DNA from: Caballeronia udeis
GTDB lineage: Bacteria; Pseudomonadota; Gammaproteobacteria; Burkholderiales; Burkholderiaceae
Assembly (NCBI RefSeq): GCF_001544555.2
Contig: NZ_FCOK02000050.1
Span: 1-64,000, forward strand
Direction: 5' to 3'
DNA: 64,000 bases
The translations under genes and the position numbers were made by a program. Below, in pieces: positions 29,276 through 38,960 of the stretch. Position 1 is the first letter of the stretch. Every line of letters begins with the position of its first letter. Below the pieces are notes generated by a model, which made no database searches, was not told the origin of the DNA, and was given only the letters and a program-made list of their open reading frames with translations.

Positions 29276-29566
29276 TCAGCGCCAGGCCGCTACGCCGCCG
29301 TGGCGCGAACACGTGCCGCTGCGATGGCGGCTGAAGCTCCACGTGCCGTCGCGGCATCGGGCGGTGGCGCCGTCCGGGGCCTCGCCCGAGCGCGAATGCG
29401 CCGGGGAGTGAACGGTTTCGCCGTCGTGATTGCGATAGGTCTGGTGGTTATCGAGGTCGGATTCGTTCGGGGCGGAGTAGGCGTAGGCGAACGAGGCGGC
29501 GCAATTGAACGCGAGGGCGGCGGCGAGGAGGACCGAGGCGGTGCGGCGATAGAAACGCGTTGTCAT
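29276..29566 (-). CDS. DUF3761 secreted protein
   Basis: A 96-residue protein with an N-terminal signal peptide (MTTRFYRR then SVLLAAALAFNCAASFAYA) and a C-terminal DUF3761 motif HQTYRNHDGETVHSPAHS...ATARCRDGTWSFSRHRSGTCSRHGGVA. Two Cys (CRDG and TCSRH) may form a disulfide in the periplasm. Start ATG 29566 is chosen because it begins the signal peptide. Function unknown. Confidence 0.8.
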   Translation of the reverse strand: MTTRFYRRTASVLLAAALAFNCAASFAYAYSAPNESDLDNHQTYRNHDGETVHSPAHSRSGEAPDGATARCRDGTWSFSRHRSGTCSRHGGVAAWR

Positions 29567-29654
29567 TGTTTTTGTTTTGGACGCGAGAGCGTGAATCCTT
29601 GCGCTGGTCGTGTTGGATCGCCGCATTATCGGTCCTGCGATCCTCCTGAAGCAA

Positions 29655-30497
29655 TCAGGAATCGAGCGCTTCCGGATTCTTCGCGCGTGTCTTGTCTTCC
29701 GATGCCAGCCGGCGCGCGACCTTTTTCACGTCCTCCGCCGCAGGCAGGGTTTCCGGCCGGATGCCGCGTTCAAGCAGGGTCTTGCGAACCGCGCCATTGT
29801 TGTTGATGTGCTCCCTCGAGATCGCTTCTTCGCTTCCAAGCTTGTTCTCGCGGGAATTGAAGATCGTGATTTCGGCCGCGAAGTCCTTTGCTTTGAGAAC
29901 GATCGTGGGGGCGAAGTCGGCCAACGGCCGCTTGGCGGGGACCTTCCAGTGCGACTTCATTTGCTGGGTCGATTTTTCGAACAAGGCGCGATCGCCTTTG
30001 CTCCGAATCATGCCGAAATCGTCATTTCCACCGGTTTGTTCGAAAATCACTTCGGATAGCTCCTTTTCCGTGCTGGTCAGTTTTATACGGGCGACCAGAC
30101 GTTCCGAGTCGAGCAGACGTTGCTCGATCAGCTCGGCCCGGCGGGTCTGGACGGCGAAATAGGTCTGTGCAAACGCAATCTCGTGCTTCTTGGGATCGCC
30201 GTTTTGCGCGACCAGATAACAGGCGTAGCGAGTGAGCATGATGTCATCGACTTCGCGCTGGCTGCCTGAGCCCAGGTCGACCATTTTCCTGACGTCAGGA
30301 AAATGGTCTGCAGCCGCATGCCCAGACGTTTCGCAGGCAATTTCGGCTTTGTTCACAACCTTGACGAAGTTCTTTCACTTGGCATACCCAAGCAGGTGCT
30401 GAAGGTCGCGGGCAAGCCAGAATTCAACGCCGCTGCTGGTCTGCTGAGCGTGCGCTTCGAAATGCTCCGTCAATGAGTAAATCAGTTCGGTCTTCAT
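29655..30497 (-). pseudogene. dinD: dinD, DNA damage-inducible protein D, with an in-frame premature stop
   Basis: The two pieces together read as a full DinD of about 280 codons. The N-terminal piece starts at ATG 30497 (MKTELIYSLTEHFEAHAQQ) and ends in LLGYAK followed by TGA at 30375-30377. Without a frameshift the frame continues as KNFVKVVNKAEIACETSG to the stop at 29655. DinD homologues have LLGYA-x-W-x-NF here, so TGG (Trp) most likely became TGA. A GTG at 30356 could restart translation of the C-terminal 233 residues. E. coli DinD inhibits RecA filaments and is SOS-induced. Confidence 0.85.
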
Positions 30498-30557
30498 GTA
30501 CCCCGTCCAAGGTGGGTTGCGCGCGGTTGGTGAGCAGGTCGGCCGGCGCAAAGCAAT

Positions 30558-30593
30558 AAAAAGCGGAATCCCTTTATCAGGGACCCCGCTTTT
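30558..30593 (-). terminator. Terminator downstream of ychF
   Basis: AAAAGCGG...CCGCTTTT with an inner CCCTTTATCAGGG hairpin, followed by A/T runs on both sides. On the minus strand it closes the ychF transcript ahead of dinD. Confidence 0.88.
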
Positions 30594-30633
30594 AATGACA
30601 ACCTCAAACAACCTCGGACGACGAATTATTACA

Positions 30634-31728
30634 TCAGACGTTAAACAGGAAATTCATCACGTCGCCGTCGTGCACGACATATTCCTTCCCTTCGGCCCGC
30701 ATCTTCCCGGCTTCCTTCGCGCCTTGCTCGCCCTTGAATGCGACGAAGTCATCGAAGGCGATTGTCTGCGCGCGAATGAACCCGCGCTCGAAGTCCGTGT
30801 GGATAGCGCCGGCGGCCTGAGGCGCGGTGTCGCCGATATGAATGGTCCACGCCCGCACTTCCTTCACGCCCGCCGTGAAATACGTCTGCAGGCCAAGCAG
30901 CTTGTAACCCGCGCGTATCACGCGATCCAGGCCCGGCTCTTCCATGCCGATATCGGCGAGAAACTCTTGCTTGTCGGCGTCGTCGAGATCCGCAATTTCC
31001 GCTTCGATCGCCGCGCATACCGCCACCACCGGCGCGCCTTCGGCCTCTGCGTGCTTGCGCACTGCGTCCAGATGAGGATTGTTCTCGAAACCATCGTCCT
31101 TCACGTTTGCCACATACATGGTCGGCTTGGCCGTGATCAGGCACAACGGCTTGATCAGCGCGAGTTCGTCTTCGCTCAAGTCCAGCGCACGCACGGGCTT
31201 CGCCTGATCGAGTTGCGCCTGGATCTTTTCCAGCAAGGGAACGAGCTTCGCCGCTTCCTTGTCGTTGCCCGAGCGCGCCGACTTGGCGTAACGGTGATGA
31301 GCCTTCTCGACCGTCGCCAGATCCGCCAGCGCCAGTTCCGTATTGATGACTTCGATGTCCGCGAGCGGGTCGATCTTGTTCGCGACGTGAATCACGTTTT
31401 CGTCTTCGAAGCAGCGCACGACGTGCGTGATGGCATCGGTTTCGCGAATGTTCGCGAGGAACTTGTTGCCCAGGCCTTCGCCTTTGCTCGCGCCGGCCAC
31501 GAGGCCCGCGATATCGACGAATTCAACGATGGCCGGCACCACGCGCTCGGGATTGACGATCCCCGATAGCGCCGCCAGCCGCGGGTCCGGCACTTCGACC
31601 ACGCCGACATTCGGCTCGATCGTGCAGAACGGATAGTTTTCGGCCGCGATGCCGGCCTTGGTCAGTGCATTGAACAGTGTGGACTTGCCGACGTTAGGCA
31701 AGCCGACGATGCCGCATTGGAGGCTCAT
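30634..31728 (-). CDS. ychF: Redox-responsive ribosome-associated GTPase/ATPase YchF
   Basis: A 364-residue Obg-related YchF. P-loop GLPNVGKST lies at residues 8-16, then [17 protein letters not shown], and the C-terminal TGS domain ending in [12 protein letters not shown]. YchF hydrolyses ATP preferentially and associates with ribosomes. ATG 31728 gives the usual length; the upstream 24-residue extension is not conserved. Confidence 0.95.
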   Translation of the reverse strand: MSLQCGIVGLPNVGKSTLFNALTKAGIAAENYPFCTIEPNVGVVEVPDPRLAALSGIVNPERVVPAIVEFVDIAGLVAGASKGEGLGNKFLANIRETDAITHVVRCFEDENVIHVANKIDPLADIEVINTELALADLATVEKAHHRYAKSARSGNDKEAAKLVPLLEKIQAQLDQAKPVRALDLSEDELALIKPLCLITAKPTMYVANVKDDGFENNPHLDAVRKHAEAEGAPVVAVCAAIEAEIADLDDADKQEFLADIGMEEPGLDRVIRAGYKLLGLQTYFTAGVKEVRAWTIHIGDTAPQAAGAIHTDFERGFIRAQTIAFDDFVAFKGEQGAKEAGKMRAEGKEYVVHDGDVMNFLFNV

Positions 31729-31992
31729 GGAATCCTTCGAACTGGTGAAACGGCGTGCGCCGCGCGGGTCAACGCTGGATGCGCGTGTCGTGGGCTTCAC
31801 AACCCCCCGGACAACCCCCGGGATCCACGCGCATAGCGGGCGGCCACGTCGTGCGGGCCGGAAAAACCGCTATTGTAGCGCCACGGGCGGGTCGGCTGGG
31901 CGGGCGGGAACGGCAGCTACAGGGCGTCGCACCCGCTGAAACACCGCATTGCGCATCGAATCCCGGCCTACCCCGGCGGCTATAATGGCCGT

Positions 31993-33165
31993 ATGACTTT
32001 CCAATCACGAAATTTTCATACGGTCGTGGTCGGCGGCGGGCTCGTCGGCAAGACGGCGGCGCTTGCGCTGACGCAATCCGGCCTGCGCACGGCGCTGCTG
32101 GCAACGCCTGCCGCGCCCGCGCCCGCCGCCGACAGCTTCGATTCCCGTATCTACGCGCTGTCGTCGAGCTCGCAGGCGCTGCTGGAACGGCTGCGCGTGT
32201 GGCAGGCGCTGGAGCGCGAGAAGCTCGGGCCGGTGCTGGACATGCGCGTTTTCGGCGACGCCTTCGCCGAGCTGCATTTCTCCGCATTCCAGGCTGCCGT
32301 GCCGCAATTGGCGTGGATCGTGGAATCGTCGCTGATCGAACGATCGCTCGACGCGGCGCTGCGTTTCCAGCCGAACCTGACGTGGATCGATTCGCGCGCT
32401 CAGGGCCTGACCATCCACGACGACGCTGCCCATCTGACCCTATCAAACGGCGACACGCTCGAAGCGGACCTGGTGGTCGGTGCGGATGGCGCGCATTCCT
32501 GGGTGCGGGCGCAGACCGGCGCGAAAATGCTGCGCCGGGATTATCGGCAAACGGGCGTAGTCGCGAACTTCAAGTGCGAAAAGCCACACGGCGAGACGGC
32601 TTACCAGTGGTTCCGCGATGGCGAGATCATTGCGTTATTGCCGTTACCCGGCGATCACGTCTCGCTCGTGTGGTCCGCTAAAACCGAACACGCCGATAGC
32701 CTCCTCAAACTCGATCCCGCCCAGCTCGCGGCGGAAGTCGAGAAGGCTACGCAGAACATGCTCGGCGCGCTCGAGTGCGTGACGCCGGCGCAGGGCTTTC
32801 CGCTCGCGCTGCAAACCGTGGACCGGCTGATCGGCCCACGCGTGGCGCTGGTGGGCGACGCTGCGCATCTGATTCACCCGTTGGCGGGCCAGGGCATGAA
32901 CCTGGGTCTGCGCGATGTCGCCGCGCTGGCCGAAACCCTCGCCGCCAAGGAAGCATTCCGTTCGGCCGGCGACCCCGTTTTGCTGCGCCGATACGAACGC
33001 ACGCGTCGCGAGGACATCCAGAAATTGACGTTCGCCTGCGACGGCTTGCAGAAACTCTTCGCCATGCCCGGCACGCTCGCTCGCGGGCTGCGCAACACAG
33101 GCATGGCGCTCGTGGGTGCACAACCGCTTATCAAGCGCTGGCTCGTGTCTGCGGCGCTTGGTTAA
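31993..33165 (+). CDS. UbiH/UbiF-family FAD-dependent monooxygenase
   Basis: A 390-residue aromatic hydroxylase of the UbiH/UbiF/VisC family. FAD fingerprint VVVGGGLVGKTAALAL at the N-terminus, VVGADGAHSWVR mid-protein, and the second FAD motif ALVGDAAHLIHPLAGQGMNLGLRDVAALAE near residue 290. It probably hydroxylates the ubiquinone ring; which carbon cannot be told. It is followed after 46 bp by dsbC. Confidence 0.88.
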   Translation: MTFQSRNFHTVVVGGGLVGKTAALALTQSGLRTALLATPAAPAPAADSFDSRIYALSSSSQALLERLRVWQALEREKLGPVLDMRVFGDAFAELHFSAFQAAVPQLAWIVESSLIERSLDAALRFQPNLTWIDSRAQGLTIHDDAAHLTLSNGDTLEADLVVGADGAHSWVRAQTGAKMLRRDYRQTGVVANFKCEKPHGETAYQWFRDGEIIALLPLPGDHVSLVWSAKTEHADSLLKLDPAQLAAEVEKATQNMLGALECVTPAQGFPLALQTVDRLIGPRVALVGDAAHLIHPLAGQGMNLGLRDVAALAETLAAKEAFRSAGDPVLLRRYERTRREDIQKLTFACDGLQKLFAMPGTLARGLRNTGMALVGAQPLIKRWLVSAALG

Positions 33166-33211
33166 GACTGGCCAAGAACATCCCACCTACTTCAGATTGA
33201 CGGAAACTCGA

Positions 33212-33943
33212 ATGAAAATCACTCTTCGCCGCGCCCTGGTCGCCGCTGCCACGCTGGCCGCGGTGTTTGGTATCGGTATTGCGGCACAAGCCGATCAAAC
33301 CACCGACAAGATCAAGGCAACACTGCAATCGCGCATTGGCGACGCCGATATCAAAAGCGTGGAGAAGTCCCCGGTTCCGGGACTCTACGAAGTCAATCTC
33401 GGCGCGCAGATCGTCTACACGGACGCTACCGGCAACTATCTGCTGATGGGCGATCTCGTCGATACCCGCACGCGCACGAATCTCACTGAAGCGCGTCTGG
33501 CGGAAACGAACAAGATCGATTTCGCGAAGCTGCCGTTCGAGAACGCGGTCAAGGTGGTGAAGGGCACGGGAGCGCGCAAGATCGCAGTGTTCTCAGATCC
33601 GAATTGCCCGTACTGCAAGCAGTTGGAAACCACGCTCAAGTCCGTCGATAACGTCACCGTCTACACCTTCCTGTATCCGGTTTTGTCGCCGGATTCGTCG
33701 GTCAAGTCGAAATCGATCTGGTGTTCGAAGGATCGCTCGGGCGCGTGGGAAGGCTGGATGCTCGACCACACGGCGCCCACGGCCGCCGCCAGTTGCGACA
33801 CGACCGCCATCGACAAGAACCTGAAGCTTGGCCAGTCGATGAACGTGACCGGTACGCCGACTGTTTTCCTGGCCGACGGACGCCGTTTGCCCGGCGCGGT
33901 GCCGGCAGATCGATTGGAGAAGGAATTGTCGGCTGTTCACTGA
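33212..33943 (+). CDS. dsbC: Thiol:disulfide isomerase DsbC
   Basis: A 243-residue periplasmic protein. A signal peptide (about 1-27, LVAAATLAAVFGIGIAAQA) is followed by the dimerisation domain (about 28-90) and a thioredoxin domain with the active-site CPYC at 132-135 and cis-Pro TPTVFLADG near 210. It isomerises misfolded disulfides. ATG 33212 follows the UbiH gene by 46 bp; a terminator lies 30 bp after the stop. Confidence 0.93.
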   Translation: MKITLRRALVAAATLAAVFGIGIAAQADQTTDKIKATLQSRIGDADIKSVEKSPVPGLYEVNLGAQIVYTDATGNYLLMGDLVDTRTRTNLTEARLAETNKIDFAKLPFENAVKVVKGTGARKIAVFSDPNCPYCKQLETTLKSVDNVTVYTFLYPVLSPDSSVKSKSIWCSKDRSGAWEGWMLDHTAPTAAASCDTTAIDKNLKLGQSMNVTGTPTVFLADGRRLPGAVPADRLEKELSAVH

Positions 33944-33972
33944 AATTCGCGGTCGATTAGTCGACCAACGAC

Positions 33973-33999
33973 GAAAGAGGCGCGCGACGCGCCTCTTTC
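33973..33999. terminator. Terminator downstream of dsbC
   Basis: GAAAGAGGCG...CGCCTCTTTC: 10-bp stem with a GC-rich loop, 30 bp past the dsbC stop. Confidence 0.75.
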
Positions 34000-34102
34000 G
34001 CTTTCATGAAGTTGCGCGACCCGTTTCGCCACAGACCGCGCAGGCACTAAACGCCGGGCCAGACAATCACGCCCGGCGACAAGAACAAAAGGACCTCGAC
34101 GC

Positions 34103-35902
34103 ATGAACGCCATCCGTTACACCATCGTTCCGAAAAATCCCGCAGCGCATTTGTTCGAAGTGACGTTGACCGTCGCGCAACCCGATCCGTCCGGTCAGCG
34201 CTTCGTGTTACCGGTGTGGATTCCGGGCAGCTACATGATCCGCGAATTCGCCCGCAATATCGTCACGCTGCAGGCGTTCAACGCCGCCGGCCGAAAGCTC
34301 GCCATCGATAAAACCGACAAACACGCGTGGCAAACGGCGCCGCACGATGGCCAGATCACGCTGCGTTACGAGGTCTATGGCTGGGACCTGTCGGTACGCG
34401 CGGCACATCTCGACGACAGCATCGGTTTTTTCAACGGCACGAGCGTGTTTCTCGCGGTGGAAGGGCAGGCGGATGCGCCGTGTATCGTCGATATTCAAAA
34501 GCCTTCGGGTACGCAATACGCGAACTGGCGTGTGGCGACGGCAATGCCCGAGGCGCGCGGTACGAAGCGCCATGGCTTCGGCGCTTATGAAGCACCGAAT
34601 TACGATGCGCTGATCGATCATCCCGTGACGCTGGGCGAGTTCGCGCTCGGTTCCTTCGATGCCCACGGCGCAAAGCACGACATCGTGATTTCAGGCCGCG
34701 TGACCGGGCTCGACATGCACCGCCTGGAAGCCGACCTCAAGCGTGTTTGCGAATCGCAAATTGCGTTGTTCGAGCCGCGTACGAAGAAGGCGCCCGTCGA
34801 TCGTTATGTGTTCATGACGGTCGCCGTTGCCGATGGTTACGGTGGCCTGGAGCATCGTGCATCGACGGCGCTGATCTGCAATCGTGCCGATCTGCCTGTT
34901 ACCGGGCGCCCGGACGTGACGGACGGATATCGAACGTATCTTGGCCTTTGCAGCCACGAATATTTCCATACGTGGAACGTGAAGCGCATCAAGCCGGCTG
35001 CGTTCGCGCCGTACGATCTATCGCAGGAAAATTACACGTCGCTGCTGTGGTTGTTCGAAGGCTTTACGTCTTACTACGATGACCTGATGCTCGTGCGTAG
35101 CGGCCTGATCAGCGCGAGCGAGTATTTTTCGCTTCTGGGCAAGACGCTCGGCGGCGTGTTGCGCGGGTCGGGGCGGCTCAAGCAGACCGTGGCTGAAAGC
35201 TCGTTCGACGCGTGGGTCAAATATTATCGGCAGGACGAAAACGCGGCGAACGCTATCGTCAGCTATTACCAGAAGGGTTCGCTTGTCGCGCTCGCTTTCG
35301 ACCTGTCGATCCGGACGCAAACCGAAGGCAAGAAGTCGCTGGACGATGTCATGCGCCTCCTGTGGCAACGCTACGGGCGGGATTTTTATCACGGCAAGGC
35401 GCGGGGTATCGAAGAAAGCGAAGTGGAAGCCTTGTTTGCCGAAGCCACCGGCGCCGACTTGAAAAAGCTCTTCCGCGAGGGTGTCCACGGCACGCGCGAT
35501 CTGCCGCTCGATACATTGTTCGAGCCCTTCGGCATCAAGTTCGCGCCCGATGTCGCGACCAACGGCACGGCGGCGAAACCGTCGTTCGGTGCGCGGATTC
35601 GCAATGGCGCGGATTGCGTGCTCGCGGCTGTCCATGAGAACAGCGCGGCGCAGAAGGCGGGGTTATCGGCGGGAGACGTGCTGGTCGCAATCGACGGCGT
35701 GCGCGTAACGGGATCGAATCTCGACACGCTGCTTGCGCGCTATTTGCCGGGCGCGAAGGTGGAAGTGCACGCATTCCGGCGCGACGAGCTGCGCGTCGCG
35801 CAGGTCAAGCTCGATCCGCCGGAAGTATCGCGTTATGTGCTTTCCACCGCCGATGGCAGCGGTCCGTCGAAGCAATGGCGCGAACGCTGGCTGAAAGGTT
35901 GA
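34103..35902 (+). CDS. M61-family (glycyl aminopeptidase) metalloprotease with PDZ domain
   Basis: A 599-residue M61 peptidase. The N-terminal beta domain starts FEVTLTV...LPVWIPGSYMIREFARNI; the zinc HEYFH is at residues 285-289 followed by HTWNVKR, and the downstream Glu lies in LWLFEGFTSYYDD. A PDZ-like domain occupies about 490-580 (NSAAQKAGLSAGDVLVAIDGVR). No signal peptide is obvious, so it may be cytoplasmic. Confidence 0.9.
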   Translation: MNAIRYTIVPKNPAAHLFEVTLTVAQPDPSGQRFVLPVWIPGSYMIREFARNIVTLQAFNAAGRKLAIDKTDKHAWQTAPHDGQITLRYEVYGWDLSVRAAHLDDSIGFFNGTSVFLAVEGQADAPCIVDIQKPSGTQYANWRVATAMPEARGTKRHGFGAYEAPNYDALIDHPVTLGEFALGSFDAHGAKHDIVISGRVTGLDMHRLEADLKRVCESQIALFEPRTKKAPVDRYVFMTVAVADGYGGLEHRASTALICNRADLPVTGRPDVTDGYRTYLGLCSHEYFHTWNVKRIKPAAFAPYDLSQENYTSLLWLFEGFTSYYDDLMLVRSGLISASEYFSLLGKTLGGVLRGSGRLKQTVAESSFDAWVKYYRQDENAANAIVSYYQKGSLVALAFDLSIRTQTEGKKSLDDVMRLLWQRYGRDFYHGKARGIEESEVEALFAEATGADLKKLFREGVHGTRDLPLDTLFEPFGIKFAPDVATNGTAAKPSFGARIRNGADCVLAAVHENSAAQKAGLSAGDVLVAIDGVRVTGSNLDTLLARYLPGAKVEVHAFRRDELRVAQVKLDPPEVSRYVLSTADGSGPSKQWRERWLKG

Positions 35903-36055
35903 TGGGCTAAACGCAGCGATGAAGGCGGATTGTTCTATTGCTGCAACAATCCGTCATGAGTGCGCAGCTTGTTCCCGGCGTCGTAAAAAAGAAGAATGCG
36001 TCCTGTCAGAGCGCGATCCGTGCTCGAACTCAACAGACCAGACAGAGGAATCATC

Positions 36056-36652
36056 ATGACGACCATTCTTCAAATCAATTCCGCAGCCCGCTCGCAAGGC
36101 GCCCAATCCACGTTGCTGGCCGACGAAGTGTCGGTGAAGCTGCAGCAAGCGCATCCGGGCGCGAAGCTGGTTGTGCGCAATCTTCTCTCCGACAATCTCC
36201 CGCACCTCAACGACGCCACGCTCGGCGCGTTCTTCACGCCCGCTGACCAGCGCACGGCGGAGCAGAGCGCAATCAATGCCAGGAGCGAAGCGCTTATCGC
36301 CGAACTGCAAGCGGCTGATGTGGTCGTGATCGCAGCGCCGATGTACAACTTCGGCATTTCGTCGCAACTGAAGGCGTACTTCGACTGGATCGCCCGCGCA
36401 GGCATCACGTTCAAGTACGGTGCGAACGGCCCGGAAGGCCTGGTGACCGGCAAGAAGGTGATTGTTGTCTCGGCACGCGGCGGCAAGTACAGCGGTACGC
36501 CGAACGATTCGCAAACGCCGTATCTGAAGGCGTTCCTCGGATTCCTGGGCATGACCGACGTCAGCTTCATCTTCGCCGAAGGCCTGAACATGGGCCCGGA
36601 CGCTGCCGGCGCCGCCTTGGCTACCGCACGCGACTCGATCGCCGCGCTGTAA
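36056..36652 (+). CDS. azoR: FMN-dependent NADH-azoreductase AzoR
   Basis: A 198-residue flavodoxin-like quinone/azo reductase. FMN binding motif [12 protein letters not shown] at the N-terminus, then [28 protein letters not shown] and [14 protein letters not shown] 36056 is the natural start; the 20 upstream codons are unlike the family. A terminator follows 26 bp after the stop. Confidence 0.93.
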   Translation: MTTILQINSAARSQGAQSTLLADEVSVKLQQAHPGAKLVVRNLLSDNLPHLNDATLGAFFTPADQRTAEQSAINARSEALIAELQAADVVVIAAPMYNFGISSQLKAYFDWIARAGITFKYGANGPEGLVTGKKVIVVSARGGKYSGTPNDSQTPYLKAFLGFLGMTDVSFIFAEGLNMGPDAAGAALATARDSIAAL

Positions 36653-36677
36653 GCGTTTGGAATAGCAGGACAGTTGT

Positions 36678-36716
36678 AAAAAACCCGCCGTGTCGTGAGA
36701 CATCGGCGGGTTTTTT
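36678..36716. terminator. Bidirectional terminator between azoR and ung
   Basis: AAAAAACCCGCCG and CGGCGGGTTTTTT with a 13-base loop. Its distal T-run runs into the ung stop codon. Confidence 0.9.
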
Positions 36717-37488
36717 ATGCTGGCGCGTCAGGCAAACGCCAGTCGATGGCGGGTCGCCCGTGTTGCTCCAGATACGTATTCGCCGCCACAAAATGCCCGC
36801 AGCCCAGAAAGCCGCGATGCGCTGACAGAGGAGAAGGGTGGGGCGCCTCCAGCACGCAGTGCGCTTTCCCGGATGCCACCGCCGACGCAATCAACCCCCG
36901 TTTCGCCTGCGCATGCGCGCCCCAAAGCATGAACACAAGATGCTCGTGCCGAAGGGCAAGTTCGTGAATCAGTGTGTCGGTGCAATGCTCCCAGCCACGT
37001 TTCGCGTGACTGCCGGCTTTGTCGCGTTCCACCGTCAGTGATGTGTTCAGCAACAGCACGCCTTGCTGTGCCCATGCGTCGAGGCAGCCGTGAGCGGGCG
37101 CTGTGAAGCCGAGGCTCGCGTTGATTTCCTTGAAGATATTTTTCAGCGATGGCGGTGGCCGAACCGGAGCCGGCACTGAAAACGCCAGGCCGTGAGCTTG
37201 CGGCGCACCGCGATCTTCGCCGTGATACGGATCTTGTCCGAGGATCACGACCTTCACATCGCCGGGACGAGTCAGGCGCAAGGCGCGGAAGACATCGGCG
37301 GGATACACGGTCTTGCCGGCGGCGCGCTCCGCGTCGACGAACGCGCACAACGCGGTGTAATGCGGACTCTCGGTGAAAGTCTTCAGATGTTTGCGCCAGT
37401 CCGCCGGCAACGCGTCGAACTGACTTTCCAGTGAGGTGAACGGTTGGGCTTTCGATGCCTCAGCTTCAAACAGCGACGCCTGACTCAT
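36715..37488 (-). CDS. ung: Uracil-DNA glycosylase
   Basis: A 257-residue family 1 UDG, excising uracil from DNA. The catalytic GQDPYHG lies at residues 84-90; LLLNTSLTV, the uracil-binding Asn region, and HPSPLSAHRGF (catalytic His loop) follow. ATG 37488 overlaps the stop of the upstream CYTH gene (ATGA), pointing to coupled translation; the frame is open further upstream but that would bury it inside the CYTH gene. Confidence 0.95.
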   Translation of the reverse strand: MSQASLFEAEASKAQPFTSLESQFDALPADWRKHLKTFTESPHYTALCAFVDAERAAGKTVYPADVFRALRLTRPGDVKVVILGQDPYHGEDRGAPQAHGLAFSVPAPVRPPPSLKNIFKEINASLGFTAPAHGCLDAWAQQGVLLLNTSLTVERDKAGSHAKRGWEHCTDTLIHELALRHEHLVFMLWGAHAQAKRGLIASAVASGKAHCVLEAPHPSPLSAHRGFLGCGHFVAANTYLEQHGRPAIDWRLPDAPA

Positions 37489-38141
37489 TTCACGCCGCCG
37501 TTGGACCCAGCCGCTTTGGGCTCGCACAGGTCGTAACCCCGGCGTGCTTTGCTGGCGTCCTCGGGTTGAAGATAAAGGAACGCGCCGCGCATTTGCGCCG
37601 CAAGGGTGTCCAACGCATTCTCGTTGCCGGACTTCAGCTCGAGTTCGAGCTCGCTGATTGGCGTAGTGCGGCGCTCGCCGTCCACGTCAGCCGTCACTTC
37701 GCCGAGATCCAGCGCCGCTTCAATCTTCGCACCGTCAATCTCGACGTCCCAGATCACGCGCGAAAAATCCGTGCGGAACAGGGCGATCAATTCGGGCGCG
37801 GCGTCGCTGAGCGCGTTGGCGGCGTTTTCCTCGTCGCAGATTTCAAGCAGGGCGGGAATTTCCAGCGACTCCCCGGCAACCGGCAGTTCCCACTCGTGCC
37901 GGTTGTGCAAACCCTCCTGGGATTCACCAGCGGTCTTGTACGTTTGCAGCCACTGATCCGGGGTACCACGCAGGCGCACCGCACTCTTAGCCTTGGCGAG
38001 CGCGTGATCCGGGGTGTCGAAGTAGACGTTGGTGAGCTGGATCCTGCGACCTTCCTGACCGGTGCGTTGCGTCAGGTCCTGCGCTATTTCGCCGTGTTCG
38101 GACGTAGGCAGCGCCAGTTTGATCTCGCGTTCAATACTCAA
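37485..38141 (-). CDS. CYTH domain protein (inorganic triphosphatase-like)
   Basis: A 218-residue CYTH domain with the N-terminal EREIKLALP (EIE-like motif) and alternating basic/acidic strands (VRLRGTPDQWLQTYKTAG, HEWELPV, DFSRVIWDVEIDGAKIEAALDLGEV). The CHAD domain of YgiF is missing, so it is the CYTH-only form. It probably hydrolyses tripolyphosphate using metal. It starts 22 bp after trpC and overlaps ung, so it may ride the trp transcript. Confidence 0.88.
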   Translation of the reverse strand: MSIEREIKLALPTSEHGEIAQDLTQRTGQEGRRIQLTNVYFDTPDHALAKAKSAVRLRGTPDQWLQTYKTAGESQEGLHNRHEWELPVAGESLEIPALLEICDEENAANALSDAAPELIALFRTDFSRVIWDVEIDGAKIEAALDLGEVTADVDGERRTTPISELELELKSGNENALDTLAAQMRGAFLYLQPEDASKARRGYDLCEPKAAGSNGGVK

Positions 38142-38162
38142 AATAAACTCCGTGCAACAGCG

Positions 38163-38948
38163 TCAGAAGAACATTCGCGCCAGTTCGGTACCGGGGTCGT
38201 CGGCACGCATGAACGCTTCGCCGACCAGGAACGTCTGCACGTCCATGGCGCGTAGCCGGTCGACATCGACGCGGCTCAGAATGCCCGATTCGGTCACCAC
38301 TATACGGTCCTCGGGAACCATGTCCAGCATCCCGATCGTTGTTTCAATCGACGTCTCGAACGTGCGCAGGTTGCGGTTATTGACCCCGATCAGCGGGGTC
38401 TTCAGGGTGAGCGACTGCTCGAGTTCGTCGCGGTCGTGAACTTCCACGAGCACCGCCAGGCCGAGCGAGTGCGCATACGCTTCCAGATCACGCATGTGCG
38501 AGGGCTGGAGTGCGGCGGCGATCAACAGAATGCAGTCGGCGCCCATCGCGCGGGCTTCCAGAATCTGATACGCATCGACGATAAAGTCCTTGCGCAGAAC
38601 CGGCAGGCTGCACGCGGCGCGCGCTTCTTCGAGATACGCCACACTGCCCTTGAAGAACTGCACATCGGTCAGCACCGACAAACACGCGGCGCCGCCTTGT
38701 TCATACGATTTCGCGATATCGGCAGGGACGAAGTTCTCGCGCAATATGCCCTTCGACGGGCTCGCTTTCTTCACTTCCGCGATGATTGCCGGCTTCCCCT
38801 CGGCGTGCTTCGCGCGCAATGCGCCGACGAAGTCGCGCGAGTCGCGTGTACTCGCCTGCAAACGCAGTTCCTCCAGCGACACGCTTTCCTGTGCGACGCG
38901 AATTTCGCTACGTTTGACTTCGATGATGCGCTCGAGAATGTCACTCAT
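38163..38948 (-). CDS. trpC: Indole-3-glycerol phosphate synthase
   Basis: A 261-residue monofunctional TrpC TIM barrel. [13 protein letters not shown] (catalytic Lys), [23 protein letters not shown], and [11 protein letters not shown] are all present. It closes the CdRP to indole-glycerol phosphate. 12-bp gap from trpD. No PRAI (trpF) is fused. Confidence 0.97.
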   Translation of the reverse strand: MSDILERIIEVKRSEIRVAQESVSLEELRLQASTRDSRDFVGALRAKHAEGKPAIIAEVKKASPSKGILRENFVPADIAKSYEQGGAACLSVLTDVQFFKGSVAYLEEARAACSLPVLRKDFIVDAYQILEARAMGADCILLIAAALQPSHMRDLEAYAHSLGLAVLVEVHDRDELEQSLTLKTPLIGVNNRNLRTFETSIETTIGMLDMVPEDRIVVTESGILSRVDVDRLRAMDVQTFLVGEAFMRADDPGTELARMFF

Positions 38949-38960
38949 GTCCTGGCCTCG

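Noticed and set aside
30375-30377. TGA in dinD as selenocysteine or programmed readthrough
   Set aside because: DinD is not a selenoprotein family, the homologous residue is Trp, and no conserved downstream element is visible; a simple nonsense change is more economical.
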